DNA from: Alphaproteobacteria bacterium
Lineage (GTDB): Bacteria; Pseudomonadota; Alphaproteobacteria; UBA2966
NCBI GenBank assembly: GCA_030740435.1
Contig: JASLXG010000074.1
Location: 1-52,849, forward strand
Direction of reading: 5' to 3'
Length of the DNA: 52,849 nucleotides
In this document: piece by piece, positions 24,701-34,014 of the stretch
How the letters are laid out: the number at the start of each line of letters is the position of its first letter
How positions within the stretch are numbered: position 1 is the stretch's first letter
Notes under the pieces: model-generated
Database searches by the model: none
Told to the model about the DNA's origin: nothing
Seen by the model: only the letters and a program-made list of their open reading frames with translations
Position numbers and translations under genes: made by a program

Positions 24701-26023
24701 ATGCGAATTGCCATGATCGGCACGGGCTACGTCGGCCTGGTCTCGGGCGCCTGCTTTTCCGAGTTCGGCGTCGACGTCACCTGCGTCGACAACGACGGCC
24801 CCAAGATCGCCACCCTGGAGGCTGGCGAGGTGCCCATCTTCGAGCCCGGCCTGGCCGACCTGGTGGCGCGCAACGTGGCCGCCGGCCGGCTTTCTTTCAG
24901 CACCGAACTGGGGCCGGCAGTGGCCGCGGCGGACGCCGTTTTCATCGCCGTCGGCACACCCAGCCGCCGCGGCGACGGCGACGCCGACCTGAGTTATGTC
25001 TTCGCCGCCGCCGAGGAAATCGCCGACGCCCTCGAGGGCTATACCCTGGTGGTGACCAAGTCGACGGTGCCGGTGGGCACCGGTGCGGGGGTGGCCGAGC
25101 TGATCGCCAAGCTTAGCCCCGGGGCCGATGTCGACGTCGCCTCGAACCCCGAATTCCTGCGCGAAGGCGCCGCCATCGAGGATTTCATGCGCCCCGACCG
25201 GGTGGTCGTGGGCACCGACAGCGAGCGCGCCCGCGAGGTCATCCGCGAGATCTACCGGCCACTCTTTCTCAACGAGACGCCGGTGCTGTTTACCAGCCGC
25301 GAGAGCGCCGAGCTCATCAAGTACGCCGCCAACGCCTTCCTGGCCACCAAGATCAGCTTCATCAACGAGATGGCCGACCTTTGCGAACGCCTGGGCGGCG
25401 ACGTGCAGGACGTGGCCCGCGGCATCGGCCTCGACGGCCGCATCGGCGCCAAGTTCCTGCACGCCGGTCCCGGTTTCGGCGGCAGTTGCTTCCCCAAGGA
25501 CACGCTGGCGCTGGCCCACCTGGCCAGCCGCCGGGGCGTTCCCAGCCGCATCGTCGAAGCGGTGGTCGCCGTCAACGACGCCCGCAAGCGCGGCATGGCG
25601 CAGCGCATCATCCGGGCGCTCGGCGGCGATGTCGCGGGCAAGACGGTGGCACTGCTGGGTACCACGTTCAAGCCCAACACCGACGACATGCGCGCCTCAC
25701 CCAGCCTCGATATCGTGCCCGCCTTGCAGGCCGCCGGCGCCCAGGTCCGGGCCTTCGATCCCGAGGGCATGGCGGAGGCGCGGAAACTGCTGCACAACGT
25801 GGTCTGGTGCGATGATGCCTACCAGGCCGTCACGGGCGCCGACGCCCTGGCCATCGTCACCGAATGGAACCAGTTCCGCGGCCTCGACCTGGGACGCGTG
25901 CGCGGTCTTATGAAGAGCCCGCTGTTTATCGATCTGCGCAACATCTACGCCCCCGAGGAGATGGCCGCCGCCGGCTTCGACTACCACAGCATCGGCCGTC
26001 CGGCTAAACCGCCCGAGGCCTAG
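24701..26023 (+). CDS. ugd: UDP-glucose 6-dehydrogenase
   Basis: The 440-residue protein oxidises UDP-glucose to UDP-glucuronate with two NAD+. The dinucleotide motif IGTGYVG is at 6-12, the KSTVPVGTG and NPEFLREG blocks are intact, and the catalytic cysteine is Cys263 in GFGGSCFPKDT. It sits between galU and a phosphohexomutase gene, forming a nucleotide-sugar operon for acidic exopolysaccharide or lipopolysaccharide. The start follows a GGAGAACC ribosome binding site. Confidence 0.95.
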   Translation: MRIAMIGTGYVGLVSGACFSEFGVDVTCVDNDGPKIATLEAGEVPIFEPGLADLVARNVAAGRLSFSTELGPAVAAADAVFIAVGTPSRRGDGDADLSYVFAAAEEIADALEGYTLVVTKSTVPVGTGAGVAELIAKLSPGADVDVASNPEFLREGAAIEDFMRPDRVVVGTDSERAREVIREIYRPLFLNETPVLFTSRESAELIKYAANAFLATKISFINEMADLCERLGGDVQDVARGIGLDGRIGAKFLHAGPGFGGSCFPKDTLALAHLASRRGVPSRIVEAVVAVNDARKRGMAQRIIRALGGDVAGKTVALLGTTFKPNTDDMRASPSLDIVPALQAAGAQVRAFDPEGMAEARKLLHNVVWCDDAYQAVTGADALAIVTEWNQFRGLDLGRVRGLMKSPLFIDLRNIYAPEEMAAAGFDYHSIGRPAKPPEA

Positions 26024-26026
26024 CGC

Positions 26027-27406
26027 ATGAGCCACCGTTTCGACCCCACCATCCTGCGCGAATACGACATCCGCGGCATCGTCGGCGAGACGCTCTCGCA
26101 AGCCGACGCCGGGGCGCTGGGCCGCGCCTTCGGCAGCGTCGTGGTGGAACGAAACGGCGGCCGTGTGGCCGTGGGCTACGATGGCCGGCTGACCTCGCCC
26201 GGGCTCGAAGAAGCCTTGTGCCAGGGCCTGGCGGCTTCTGGCCTCGAGGTGCTGCGCATCGGCCGCGGCCCGACGCCGATGCTCTACTTCGCCGTCCACC
26301 ACCTGGACGCAGAGGCCGGGGTGATGATCACCGGCTCGCACAATCCGCCTGACCACAACGGCTTCAAGATGATGCTGGGCACGGGCCCCTTCTTCGGCCC
26401 CCAGATCCAGGAGCTGGGCCAGCGGGCGGCGACCGGCGATTTCGCCCAGGGCGCCGGCAACATGCGCCAGGCCCCGGTCTTCGATGCCTATCTCGAACGG
26501 CTGGTTAGCGAGGACCCCGGCGATTGGCCCCTGGCCGCCGCCTGGGATCCCGGCAACGGCGCCTCGGGCGAGGTCTTGGCGGCGCTGCTGCCCCGGCTTT
26601 CGGGCCGCCATGAGTTGCTGAACGGCGACATCGACGGCAGTTTTCCCAACCACCACCCCGACCCCAGCGTGGCCGAGAATCTGGTGCAGTTGCAGGACGC
26701 CGTGAAAGCGGGGGGCCTCGACCTGGGCCTCGCTTTCGACGGTGACGGAGACCGCCTGGGGGCGGTTGACGGAGAGGGCCGGATTCTTTGGGCCGACCAA
26801 TTGGTGGCGCTTTACGCCCGCGAGGTGCTGGCCCGAAACCCCGGCTCCACCATCATCGCCGACGTCAAGTCGAGCCAGGTGCTGTTCGACGAGATCGCCC
26901 GGCTGGGTGGCCAGCCGCTGATGTGGCGCACCGGACATTCGCTGATCAAAAGCAAGATGGCCGAGACCGGGGCGCCGCTGGCCGGCGAGATGTCGGGGCA
27001 CCTGTTCTTCGCCGACCGCTACTTCGGCTATGACGATGCCCTCTATGCGGCACTCCGGCTGCTGCGCGTGGTGGCCCAAAGTGGCCTCAGCCTGGGCCAG
27101 CTGATCGACGCCCTGCCGGCGCTGGTCAACACCCCCGAGTTGCGCTTTACGGTGCCCGAGGAACGCAAATTCGCCATCGTCGAAGAAGTACGCCAACGCC
27201 TGGCCACGGCAGAGGGCATAGAGGTCAACGCCATCGATGGCGTACGCGTCTCGAACGCCGACGGCTGGTGGTTGCTGCGCGCCTCCAACACACAGAACGT
27301 GCTGGTGGCGCGCTGCGAGGGCGGCGACAGGGCGGCGCTGGAACGCCTCAAGCAGGGCTTGGCCGAGGCCCTGGAGCCCAGCGGCGTCGAGGTGCCGTTC
27401 GCTTAG
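26027..27406 (+). CDS. Phosphomannomutase / phosphoglucomutase
   Basis: A 459-residue alpha-D-phosphohexomutase. The phosphoserine loop [11 protein letters not shown] has its serine at 104, the metal loop DGDGDR is at 238-243, and the sugar-binding EMSGH and phosphate-binding RASNTQN motifs are present. The family interconverts hexose 1- and 6-phosphates (AlgC/ManB type) and so supplies glucose-1-phosphate to GalU. It starts three bases after the ugd stop. Its 3' end overlaps the convergent MFS gene by four bases. Confidence 0.93.
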   Translation: MSHRFDPTILREYDIRGIVGETLSQADAGALGRAFGSVVVERNGGRVAVGYDGRLTSPGLEEALCQGLAASGLEVLRIGRGPTPMLYFAVHHLDAEAGVMITGSHNPPDHNGFKMMLGTGPFFGPQIQELGQRAATGDFAQGAGNMRQAPVFDAYLERLVSEDPGDWPLAAAWDPGNGASGEVLAALLPRLSGRHELLNGDIDGSFPNHHPDPSVAENLVQLQDAVKAGGLDLGLAFDGDGDRLGAVDGEGRILWADQLVALYAREVLARNPGSTIIADVKSSQVLFDEIARLGGQPLMWRTGHSLIKSKMAETGAPLAGEMSGHLFFADRYFGYDDALYAALRLLRVVAQSGLSLGQLIDALPALVNTPELRFTVPEERKFAIVEEVRQRLATAEGIEVNAIDGVRVSNADGWWLLRASNTQNVLVARCEGGDRAALERLKQGLAEALEPSGVEVPFA

Positions 27407-28641
27407 CTCGGCTTCGCCTTCAGCAATCTTCCGGCCACGAAGAACCAGAGCAGCGCCGTCACCTCGATGGCCAGCATGGTGCCGAAAGCGGCCTGGTAGG
27501 CCCCCGCCTGGTAGTTGCCGCCGGCCAGCGGCGGCCACAGGTCGATGATGGCGCCGATGGCGTACTGGGCGGCGAAGGAGGCGGAAAACACCATGACGTT
27601 GAGGCCGGTGTTGGCCCGGCCCGAGAACTCGGGCGGGAAGTGCTGCGAGAGGATGGCGAAGGAGAGCGAGATAAAGGCCGACAAGGCGCCGACTCCGATC
27701 CACAGCGCCAGGGCGATGCTGGTCAGTTCGGCAACCAGGCCGGCCTGCACCAGGAGCAGCGCGCTGAGGCCGCCGCCCAGCACCGTGATCGGGCGGATGG
27801 CGAAACGGCGGTAGAGAAAGTCGGTGAGGAAGGCGGCGAAGGCAAAGCCCAGCGTCATGGCCAGGGCCATGATAAAGAGGTGGTTGGCCACGGCGGCGCG
27901 ATCGAGCCCGGCCACGTCCCTGAGCCAGGGCCCGGCCCACAGGCCCTGGATTGCCATGGTGGTAGCCGGCGTCACCACACAGAGTGGCGCCAGGCGCCAG
28001 AACAGGCGGTCGCGGTAGACCCGGCCGAGATCACGGAACTGCTTGACCAGGCCGCCGCTGGGCGCCACGCCGGGCCGCGTCGGCACGACGAAAAAGACCA
28101 GCGCCGCGGCCACGAAGGTGGCCAGCCCGAGCGCGCCATAGACGCCACGCCAGTCGGTCACGCCCAAGGCCAGCTCGACCGGTACCGTGGCCGCCATGGC
28201 GCCGACCCCGCCGAAGGCGAGAAAGAGCCCGTTGAAGAGCGGCAGGCGCTGGCGGGGGAACCACAGCACAATGGCTTTCAGCGAAGCCATCAGGCCGCCG
28301 GCCACGCCCAAGCCGATCATGGCCCGGCCGATGATCAGGGTCTCCGGCGCCTGGCCGTTGGCGAAGACCAGCGCCCCCAGGCCGGCCGAAAGCAGCAGCA
28401 CGCCCTGCACGCGGGACGGGTTGAAGCGGTCGAGGAGCAGGCCCAGCGGCACCTGGAAGGCGGCGAAGGCGAGGAAGTAGGCGGCCGTGATCAGGCCCAG
28501 GTCAGCCGCCGAGAGGCCGATCTCAAGCACCAAATGCGGCGCCAGCACGGCATTGATGGTGCGAAAGACATAGGAAAGCGTGTAGCCGGCGGCAAAGGGC
28601 AGAAAGACGACCAGGACGCTCCGCGCGATGCTAGCCCGCAT
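27403..28641 (-). CDS. MFS transporter, start codon inside a mobile-like element
   Basis: The 412-residue protein has about twelve membrane segments and the MFS patterns [15 protein letters not shown] after segment 2 and [15 protein letters not shown] in segment 4, suggesting a nitrate/sugar-phosphate-like or organic-anion carrier; the substrate is unknown. The first in-frame ATG (28641) lies within the left terminal repeat of the 293-bp element at 28631-28923. The bases GGTGAGAA before it, and codons 2-4, also belong to the repeat, and a TGA stop is two codons upstream. The native start may therefore have been replaced by the insertion. Confidence 0.85.
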   Translation of the reverse strand: MRASIARSVLVVFLPFAAGYTLSYVFRTINAVLAPHLVLEIGLSAADLGLITAAYFLAFAAFQVPLGLLLDRFNPSRVQGVLLLSAGLGALVFANGQAPETLIIGRAMIGLGVAGGLMASLKAIVLWFPRQRLPLFNGLFLAFGGVGAMAATVPVELALGVTDWRGVYGALGLATFVAAALVFFVVPTRPGVAPSGGLVKQFRDLGRVYRDRLFWRLAPLCVVTPATTMAIQGLWAGPWLRDVAGLDRAAVANHLFIMALAMTLGFAFAAFLTDFLYRRFAIRPITVLGGGLSALLLVQAGLVAELTSIALALWIGVGALSAFISLSFAILSQHFPPEFSGRANTGLNVMVFSASFAAQYAIGAIIDLWPPLAGGNYQAGAYQAAFGTMLAIEVTALLWFFVAGRLLKAKPS

Positions 28642-28923
28642 TTCTCACCTGGTCATGGCCTGCGCGTCGCTGTCGCGCCGACAGGGTAGGAGCGCTGCGC
28701 CGCGCGATGTGGGACATCGGGCAAGCAGCGTGACGCACCCTGTCGGTGCGACAAGGGACGACCCTGGGGCGCCCGAAGGGTCGCTCCGCAGAGTCCCTGT
28801 GCGCGCGCCCGCTTTGGCAAAAGGTCGAAGAGCGTAGTCCCACTACGCTCATCGACCTTTTCCTTCCGGATCGCATCACCTGGGGGCTTTGCTGCCCGTG
28901 ACCCGGTGAGAAATGCGGGCTAG
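28631..28923. mobile_element. 293-bp non-coding element with 25-bp terminal inverted repeats (MITE-like)
   Basis: The left end (28631-28655, beginning CTAGCCCGCATTTCTC) and the right end (28899-28923, ending AAATGCGGGCTAG) are inverted copies with 24 of 25 matches. Both outermost four bases are CTAG, which could be a target duplication rather than part of the repeat. The interior has no gene but is packed with stems: 17-bp arms at 28671-28687 and 28737-28753 (one mismatch), CGATGT-GGG-ACATCG at 28705-28719, CGACCCT/AGGGTCG at 28759-28783, and a long hairpin at 28819-28861 with AGCGTAGT/ACTACGCT arms. This fits a non-autonomous insertion element; the parent transposase is unknown. Confidence 0.75.
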
Positions 28924-28975
28924 GCGCCGAAGGCTGGCGGGTGGCCTGGCGCTTCATATCAAACTTGAAACACCC

Positions 28976-30445
28976 TCAAACGGCCGTCAGCAGGCGGCGC
29001 CAATAGGGCGTGGCGTAGTGGCGCTTGAGCCCTGCCGCGGTTTCACCGTCGCTGGCGTAGATCTCCATCTCGGTGCCGGGCACTGTCTCGAAGACCTGGC
29101 CGGGATGGCGAAAGACCACCTCCGAGCCCAGCGTGAGGTGCGTGGTGTAGTCGTGCCAGGCCAGCCAGGCCCGGTCTATGGCGATCTCTTCGCCGGGCGG
29201 CCGGCCGGCCAATCCGTCCCGGAAATCGCTCTCGTATCCCAGCTCGCCGAGCAGCGAGGCGTAGTCGAGCTCTTCCAGCGTGGCGGCGTGGGCGGCACCC
29301 AGCAGCCCCTTCCATTTGCCCGCCGAGGGCTTCCACATATGGCCGCTCTCGAACAAGGCGGCCGGCGAGCCGGGTTGTTGCAGCGACTTGAAAAGGAACT
29401 GGTCCCTCAGTTCCTCGGCGTAGGAATCGTCGGGCAGTGGCAGGCCGGCGATCTCGGCCAGTTTGTGGATCTCGCGCACGGGCTCGGCCAACAGGTCCTC
29501 ATAGCGCACCAGCGGCACCTCACCGGCACCCAGCGCCGCCGCCCACCAGTCACGCAATACCGTTGCCATGGTGCGGAACCAGTCGGCATCGTGCAGCACC
29601 GCATCGGGCGGCCGCCAGTACTTGGCGGCCAGCGACACCAGCACGTCCAGAGGATGGCGGCAGATGGCGACGGTGGTGTAATTGAGCGCCGCCATCTCGC
29701 GCCTGAGCGCCGCATCCGGCGCTTCGTGGCTGGCATAGAAGGGCCGCGTCGGGTGGCTGAAGGCGCTGAGGCCGGAAAGATAGAGAAAGCCGTCGGAGAG
29801 GAACCCCCGCTCCGCCTCCAGCGGCCGCCGGGCGCCGGTGCCGAGCGCCACTTCGAGCCGGCCCATACCGTTGGGCCGGAGCTGAAAGCCCCAGGCCCCG
29901 AGGCCGACGGTGCTGTGGTATATGGCGTCATAGAGCACTTCGAGGTGATCGGCACAGAGCGCCCGGATCTTGCCGGCCACCGGGTCCAGGCCGGTGGCGT
30001 CGGGGTCGCGGGCCGCCAACAGCGAGCCCAGGATCGAGTTGATCACCGTGTTGCCCGATGAGGGAAAGCCGAAGACGCCGAGGCCGCCGGGAAAGCGCGG
30101 CGTCACGTAGCGCTTGATGAAGGCGGGATGGCGCAGCGGGCAGTCGATCCCCCATTCGTTGAGGATGGCCACGAAGTTGCGCGAAAAATCGCTCTGCCGG
30201 CCGTCGGCCGAGCGGCTGGCCACCACCACCGGAAGGGCCGCCGCCGGATCGTAGCGCCGGCGGAATTCCTCCTCGTCGACGATCGGCGCTCCCTGGAAAT
30301 CGGCGCCCTCGGCCTGGCTGCCGACGACGTAGGGCAGGGCCACCTCGAGCTGGCGCAGCACGCCGGCCAGGAAGGCGCTCCAATCGTTGAGGCCCCAGAT
30401 GATGACGGCGTCGGGCGGGCTAGTGTTCAGCGCTCTCGGGCCCAC
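28976..30445 (-). CDS. Sulfotransferase-family protein with extra N-terminal domain
   Basis: From a GTG start at 30445 the protein has 489 residues. Residues 10-110 look like a small Rossmann-type domain ([18 protein letters not shown], then [17 protein letters not shown]). The sulfotransferase domain starts near 120: the 5'-phosphosulfate loop GFPSSGNTV at 126-134 and the 3'-phosphate block [10 protein letters not shown] at 262-271. Such enzymes transfer sulfate from PAPS to sugars, lipids or alcohols. The start overlaps the response-regulator 3' end by 19 bp; open sequence further upstream is the shifted reading of that regulator and is not coding. GTG is the best start available, but a rarer codon slightly downstream cannot be excluded. 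Confidence 0.78.
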   Translation of the reverse strand: MGPRALNTSPPDAVIIWGLNDWSAFLAGVLRQLEVALPYVVGSQAEGADFQGAPIVDEEEFRRRYDPAAALPVVVASRSADGRQSDFSRNFVAILNEWGIDCPLRHPAFIKRYVTPRFPGGLGVFGFPSSGNTVINSILGSLLAARDPDATGLDPVAGKIRALCADHLEVLYDAIYHSTVGLGAWGFQLRPNGMGRLEVALGTGARRPLEAERGFLSDGFLYLSGLSAFSHPTRPFYASHEAPDAALRREMAALNYTTVAICRHPLDVLVSLAAKYWRPPDAVLHDADWFRTMATVLRDWWAAALGAGEVPLVRYEDLLAEPVREIHKLAEIAGLPLPDDSYAEELRDQFLFKSLQQPGSPAALFESGHMWKPSAGKWKGLLGAAHAATLEELDYASLLGELGYESDFRDGLAGRPPGEEIAIDRAWLAWHDYTTHLTLGSEVVFRHPGQVFETVPGTEMEIYASDGETAAGLKRHYATPYWRRLLTAV

Positions 30446-30813
30446 ATCTCGCGTATGGTGTCCGCGAGCTTCATCGGATCGAAGGGCTTGGCGATGACGT
30501 CGATGGCGCCCAGCTCGCGGTACTGGGCGACCTCGGCGGGCTGCACCTTGGCCGTCATGAAGATCACCGGCGTGGCCGCCAATTGGGGCAGTTGGCGCAG
30601 CTCCGCCAGCGTCGTCGGGCCGTCCATGCCCGGCATCATGACGTCGAGCAGGAAGAGCTGCGGAGCGAAGCCCGGCGCGCGCTCCAGCGCCTCGGGGCCG
30701 GAGCTGCAGACCTCGACCGTGAAGCCGCCGGCCAATTCCAGGGCCATGCGCGCCACCTGCTGGATGTCGGGCTCGTCCTCGACGAAAAGAATGCGCTCGA
30801 GGGTCTCGGTCAT
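30427..30813 (-). CDS. Single-domain response regulator (CheY-like)
   Basis: The 128-residue protein is a stand-alone receiver. The acidic pair is at 12-13, the phosphoacceptor is Asp57 in [11 protein letters not shown], Thr87 is in FMTAK and Lys109 in AKPFD. There is no output domain. The ATG at 30813 follows GGGAG at a spacing of six bases; an in-frame ATG eight codons earlier has no such site. No histidine kinase is adjacent. The overlap with the sulfotransferase gene suggests a shared transcript, possibly linking phosphorelay signalling with surface sulfation. Confidence 0.92.
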   Translation of the reverse strand: MTETLERILFVEDEPDIQQVARMALELAGGFTVEVCSSGPEALERAPGFAPQLFLLDVMMPGMDGPTTLAELRQLPQLAATPVIFMTAKVQPAEVAQYRELGAIDVIAKPFDPMKLADTIREMWARER

Positions 30814-30928
30814 GTTTGGCTCCCGTGACGTCCGCAAGGAGTCTGGGCACCCACCCGGTGTACGTCAAGGCGGTGCTATGCAAGGAGATGTCCCTTTTCT
30901 AGACTAAGGCGCAAACAGGGAGGCAAAC

Positions 30929-32368
30929 ATGGTCGACATCAAGGACCTGCAGGCCATCGTCAAGGCGCTGGACAAGATGGGCCGGCTGGTGCGCGTCAAG
31001 TCCGAGGTCGATCCGGCCTACGACCTGGCCGGCATCGCGGCGCGCTTCGAGGGCGGGCCCAGGGCGGTGCTCTTTGAAAACGTCAAGGGTTACGACGAGC
31101 CGGTGCTCACCGGGCTCTACTGGTCGCGCGAGCTCCTTGGCGCGCTCCTGGGCAAGGCCGAAGGGGATCTTCCGGGCTACGTTCAGGACTGCATCGAGAG
31201 CTGGCAGAAGAAGCCCATGGCTCCCGTCAGCGTGACCAAGGCGCCGGTCATGCAGGTGACGGAAAACCGCGTCGATCTCAGCAAACTGCCCATCCCGACC
31301 CACGCGCTGGACGACGGCGGAGCCTATTTCGATGCCGGCGTGGTCATCGCCCGCGACCCCGAGACGGGCGTGCGCAATGCCTCGATCCAGCGCTTCATGG
31401 TGGTCGACCAGGACACCCTGACCATCAACATCGACGCCGGCCGCCACCTCGAGCTTTATCTCGAGAAGGCGGCAAAGCGCGCCGAGACGCTCAAATTCTC
31501 GCTCAATCTGGGCGTCGGGCCCGGGCTCCATTTCGCCGCCGCGACGCCGGCCGAGGCGGCGCCGGCCGACACCGACGAGCTAGGCATCGCCAGCGAGTTT
31601 CACGGCGAGCCCTTGGAGCTGGTGGACGGTACCGTGCTGCCGGTCGAGTGCGTGGCCCACGCCATGTGGTCGCTGGAATGCCAGATCGCACCCGGCGTGG
31701 TGGGCGCCGAAGGCCCCTTCGCCGAGGTCACCGGCTATTACGCCACGCGCGCGCCGCGCCCCGTGGTGCACGTGCGGGCCGTGCACCGGCGGCGAAATCC
31801 CATCTTCCAAACCATCATCTCGGGCAAGGAGGTGTTCAATTCGGTGGGCCTCTTGGGCGAGGCCAACGTGCTGGCGCTCTTGCAAAAGCAGGTGCCCGGG
31901 GTGCGCGACGTCTATTTCAGCCACGGTGGCGCCGGTTTCTACCATGCCGTGGTGCAGATCGCCCAAGGCCGCGCCGGCTGGTCCAAGCAGGCCCTGATGG
32001 CGGCCTTCGCCGCCTTCCCGCCCTTGAAGATGGTGACGGTAGTGGACGACGACGTCGACATCCGCAACCCCAGCGACGTCGAATGGGCCATGGCCACACG
32101 CCTCGATGCCGCCAGCGGCATTCTCACCATCGACCAGGTCTTCGGCCACGGCCTGAATCCGAGCTTTCCCGATTATCTCGGCGCCAAGGTGGGTTTCGAC
32201 GCGACGCGCCCCTTCCCCCACACCCGCGAATTCGACCGCGCCAAGATGAAGGAGGTGGGCCTCGAGGGCCTCGATATCGAGGTGCCGGAGATCGCCGCCA
32301 AGGCCAAGCGCCCGCGGCGCAAGGCGGCGGCCAAGAAGCCCAAAGGCAAGCGCAAGAGCAAAAAATGA
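30929..32368 (+). CDS. UbiD-family decarboxylase with lysine-rich tail
   Basis: The 479-residue protein is a UbiD-type (prenylated-FMN) decarboxylase: the N-terminal RLVRVKSEVDPAYDLAGIA, the central IPTHALDDGGAYFDAGVVIARDP and the pre-catalytic SEFHGEPLELVDG with conserved acidic residues. It could act in ubiquinone synthesis or on another unsaturated acid; no ubiX is nearby, so the substrate is open. The last ~25 residues are almost all Lys, Arg, Ala and Pro, which is not a family feature. A strong AGGGAGG ribosome binding site precedes the ATG. The next gene overlaps its stop as ATGA. Confidence 0.88.
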   Translation: MVDIKDLQAIVKALDKMGRLVRVKSEVDPAYDLAGIAARFEGGPRAVLFENVKGYDEPVLTGLYWSRELLGALLGKAEGDLPGYVQDCIESWQKKPMAPVSVTKAPVMQVTENRVDLSKLPIPTHALDDGGAYFDAGVVIARDPETGVRNASIQRFMVVDQDTLTINIDAGRHLELYLEKAAKRAETLKFSLNLGVGPGLHFAAATPAEAAPADTDELGIASEFHGEPLELVDGTVLPVECVAHAMWSLECQIAPGVVGAEGPFAEVTGYYATRAPRPVVHVRAVHRRRNPIFQTIISGKEVFNSVGLLGEANVLALLQKQVPGVRDVYFSHGGAGFYHAVVQIAQGRAGWSKQALMAAFAAFPPLKMVTVVDDDVDIRNPSDVEWAMATRLDAASGILTIDQVFGHGLNPSFPDYLGAKVGFDATRPFPHTREFDRAKMKEVGLEGLDIEVPEIAAKAKRPRRKAAAKKPKGKRKSKK

Positions 32369-33063
32369 CCCCCTTCGCGGCTCTTTACGAACGCGCGGCC
32401 GGGCGCAAGGGCGGCCCGGCCGAGCTGGAAAAGCAGCTGCCGACCCCCAAAAGCGCGGCCGAGCTGGCCCGGCTGCCCGACGACCGCTGGCTTTCGGGCA
32501 TGAGCAAGATCGTCTTCCAGGCCGGCTTCAACTGGCAGGTGGTGGACAACAAGTGGCCGGGCTTCGAGGAAGCCTTCGCGGCTTTCGACCCGGCCCTGTG
32601 TGCCGCCTTCGACGACGACCGTATCGATGCGCTGCTGAAGGACAGGCGCATCATCCGCAACGGCGCCAAGGTGCTGTCGGTGCGCGCCAACGCCGTCTTT
32701 TTGCGCGAGCTCGCCACTGAGTACGGCAGCGCCGGGCGCTGTTTCGCCGACTGGCCGGCCGAGGATTTCGTCGGCCTGCTGGCCATGCTCAAGAAACGCG
32801 CCAGCCGGCTGAGCGGCCGTTCGGCGCAATATTTCCTGCGCAGCATGGGCAAGGACGGTTTCATCATCTCGCCCGATGTGGCCACGGCGCTCATCCGCGA
32901 AGGCGTGGTGACCAAGGACCCGACATCGGCCCGCGATCTCAAGGCCGTGCAGGAGGCGTTCAATGCCTGGCGCACCGAGAGCGACCGGCCGATCAGCCAT
33001 ATCAGTCGCGTGTTGGCGATGACGGTGGAGCGCGAGATGCCCGAGGGGCGGGTTAGGCTGTAG
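32365..33063 (+). CDS. DNA-3-methyladenine glycosylase I-like protein
   Basis: The 232-residue protein resembles Tag-family alkyl-adenine DNA glycosylases: MSKIVFQAGFNWQVVDNKWPGF is the counterpart of the Tag core, followed by DDDRIDALLKDRRIIRN and the SVRANA segment. Tag removes 3-methyladenine in base-excision repair. The zinc-binding Cys/His residues of E. coli Tag are not seen, so this belongs to a divergent subfamily. It overlaps ubiD by four bases (ATGA). Confidence 0.75.
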   Translation: MTPFAALYERAAGRKGGPAELEKQLPTPKSAAELARLPDDRWLSGMSKIVFQAGFNWQVVDNKWPGFEEAFAAFDPALCAAFDDDRIDALLKDRRIIRNGAKVLSVRANAVFLRELATEYGSAGRCFADWPAEDFVGLLAMLKKRASRLSGRSAQYFLRSMGKDGFIISPDVATALIREGVVTKDPTSARDLKAVQEAFNAWRTESDRPISHISRVLAMTVEREMPEGRVRL

Positions 33064-33067
33064 GGCC

Positions 33068-33574
33068 ATGTTTAGCTCCAGCCACACCTCCCACGGCCGT
33101 TGGAGCGAACCCGGCGTTCCCCATAATGGCTGGCGTTGCATCGACTTCATCGATCTGGGGCGGCCCTCGGAAACCTGCGGCATGTGCGAGCGCCAGCAAA
33201 TCCGCTACGTCCACGTCATGGAGCACGCCGAATTTCCCCAGCGCATCCGGGCCGGCTGCGTCTGCGCCGGCAACATGGAATCCGACACGGTGGCGGCGAA
33301 GGAGCGCGAGCACCGGGCCAAGAGCCTGGAGGCCCGGCGACGGCGCTGGGTGGAAAAGGTCTGGCGGGTGTCCAGGCGGGGCAACCCGTTCCTCAACGTC
33401 GATCGCTTCAACGTCGCGCTGTTTCGCAAAGAAGGCGCCTGGTCGGGGCGGATCGAGGACAAGACCTCGGGCAAGACGATTTTCGCCAAGCGCCGCTATG
33501 CCGACCAGAACGCCGCCAAGCTGGCCGCCTTCGACGCCGTTGCCGTGCTCAAGCAGCGCCGCGAGAAGCGCTGA
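33068..33574 (+). CDS. Conserved hypothetical protein with cysteine cluster
   Basis: The 168-residue protein has a cysteine-rich N-terminal part: Cys24, the pair Cys37 and Cys40 in CGMC, and Cys64 and Cys66 in CVCAG, with His near them, suggesting a structural zinc site. Residues 71-115 are highly basic and alpha-helical (VAAKEREHRAKSLEARRRRW), and the end is again basic. I do not recognise a named family. It starts four bases after the glycosylase stop, so it shares the transcript and may act on nucleic acid. Confidence 0.65.
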   Translation: MFSSSHTSHGRWSEPGVPHNGWRCIDFIDLGRPSETCGMCERQQIRYVHVMEHAEFPQRIRAGCVCAGNMESDTVAAKEREHRAKSLEARRRRWVEKVWRVSRRGNPFLNVDRFNVALFRKEGAWSGRIEDKTSGKTIFAKRRYADQNAAKLAAFDAVAVLKQRREKR

Positions 33575-33597
33575 GAAAACTAAAGGAAGGCCCAACC

Positions 33598-34014
33598 TTG
33601 ATCCGCAACGACGTCAATGCCGCGCCCATCTTCAGCCAGCACCTGCCCATGCAGGTGATGGAGCGCGGGCCTGGCCGCCTGGTGCTGGCCGCCGCCTTCG
33701 ACGAGATCCACTTGAACGCCGCCGGCATCGTGCATGGCGGCCTGCTGTCGTCGCTGCTCGACTGCTGCCTGGCCGGCGCCGCCTCGGCGGCCGTGGGCGA
33801 CGAGCTCGGTGAGGGCGGGGGTTATGGAATTACGCTCTCCATGACAGTCAACTTCGTGCGCGCCACCGGCGCCGGCGAAGTGCGCTGCGAGGCCCAGGTG
33901 CAGGGCGGCGGCAACAGCACCAAGTTCGTCGAGGCGCGGGTGCTGGACGGCGGCCAGGGGCCGGTGGCCACGGCCAGCGGCACGGTTCGGGTTATTCCCA
34001 TGCCAAGCGCCTGA
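33598..34014 (+). CDS. PaaI-type hotdog thioesterase
   Basis: A 138-residue hotdog-fold protein with the diagnostic AGIVHGGLLSSLLDCCLAGA segment (HGG, with the helix behind it) and MTVNFVRA strand. Members hydrolyse acyl- or aryl-CoA thioesters. The start is a TTG at 33598, chosen because AAAGGAAGG lies seven bases upstream and because the protein would otherwise lack a start before the conserved core. It follows the cysteine-cluster gene by 23 bp. The last 23 bases overlap the convergent secreted-protein gene. Confidence 0.82.
   Translation: MIRNDVNAAPIFSQHLPMQVMERGPGRLVLAAAFDEIHLNAAGIVHGGLLSSLLDCCLAGAASAAVGDELGEGGGYGITLSMTVNFVRATGAGEVRCEAQVQGGGNSTKFVEARVLDGGQGPVATASGTVRVIPMPSA

Noticed and set aside
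22132-24723. An 863-codon open frame on the minus strand across the VWA, J-protein and galU genes
   Set aside because: It spans three well-supported genes on the other strand, has no ribosome site and reads like shadow sequence (rich in A, G, H, Q, R).
25697-27940. A 747-codon open frame on the minus strand across ugd, the phosphohexomutase and the MFS gene end
   Set aside because: The genes it overlaps have complete catalytic motifs; the frame has none.
30446-30883. N-terminal extension of the sulfotransferase gene through the response regulator
   Set aside because: The extension is the shifted reading of the receiver gene; residues are Arg/Gly/Ala-rich without a fold.
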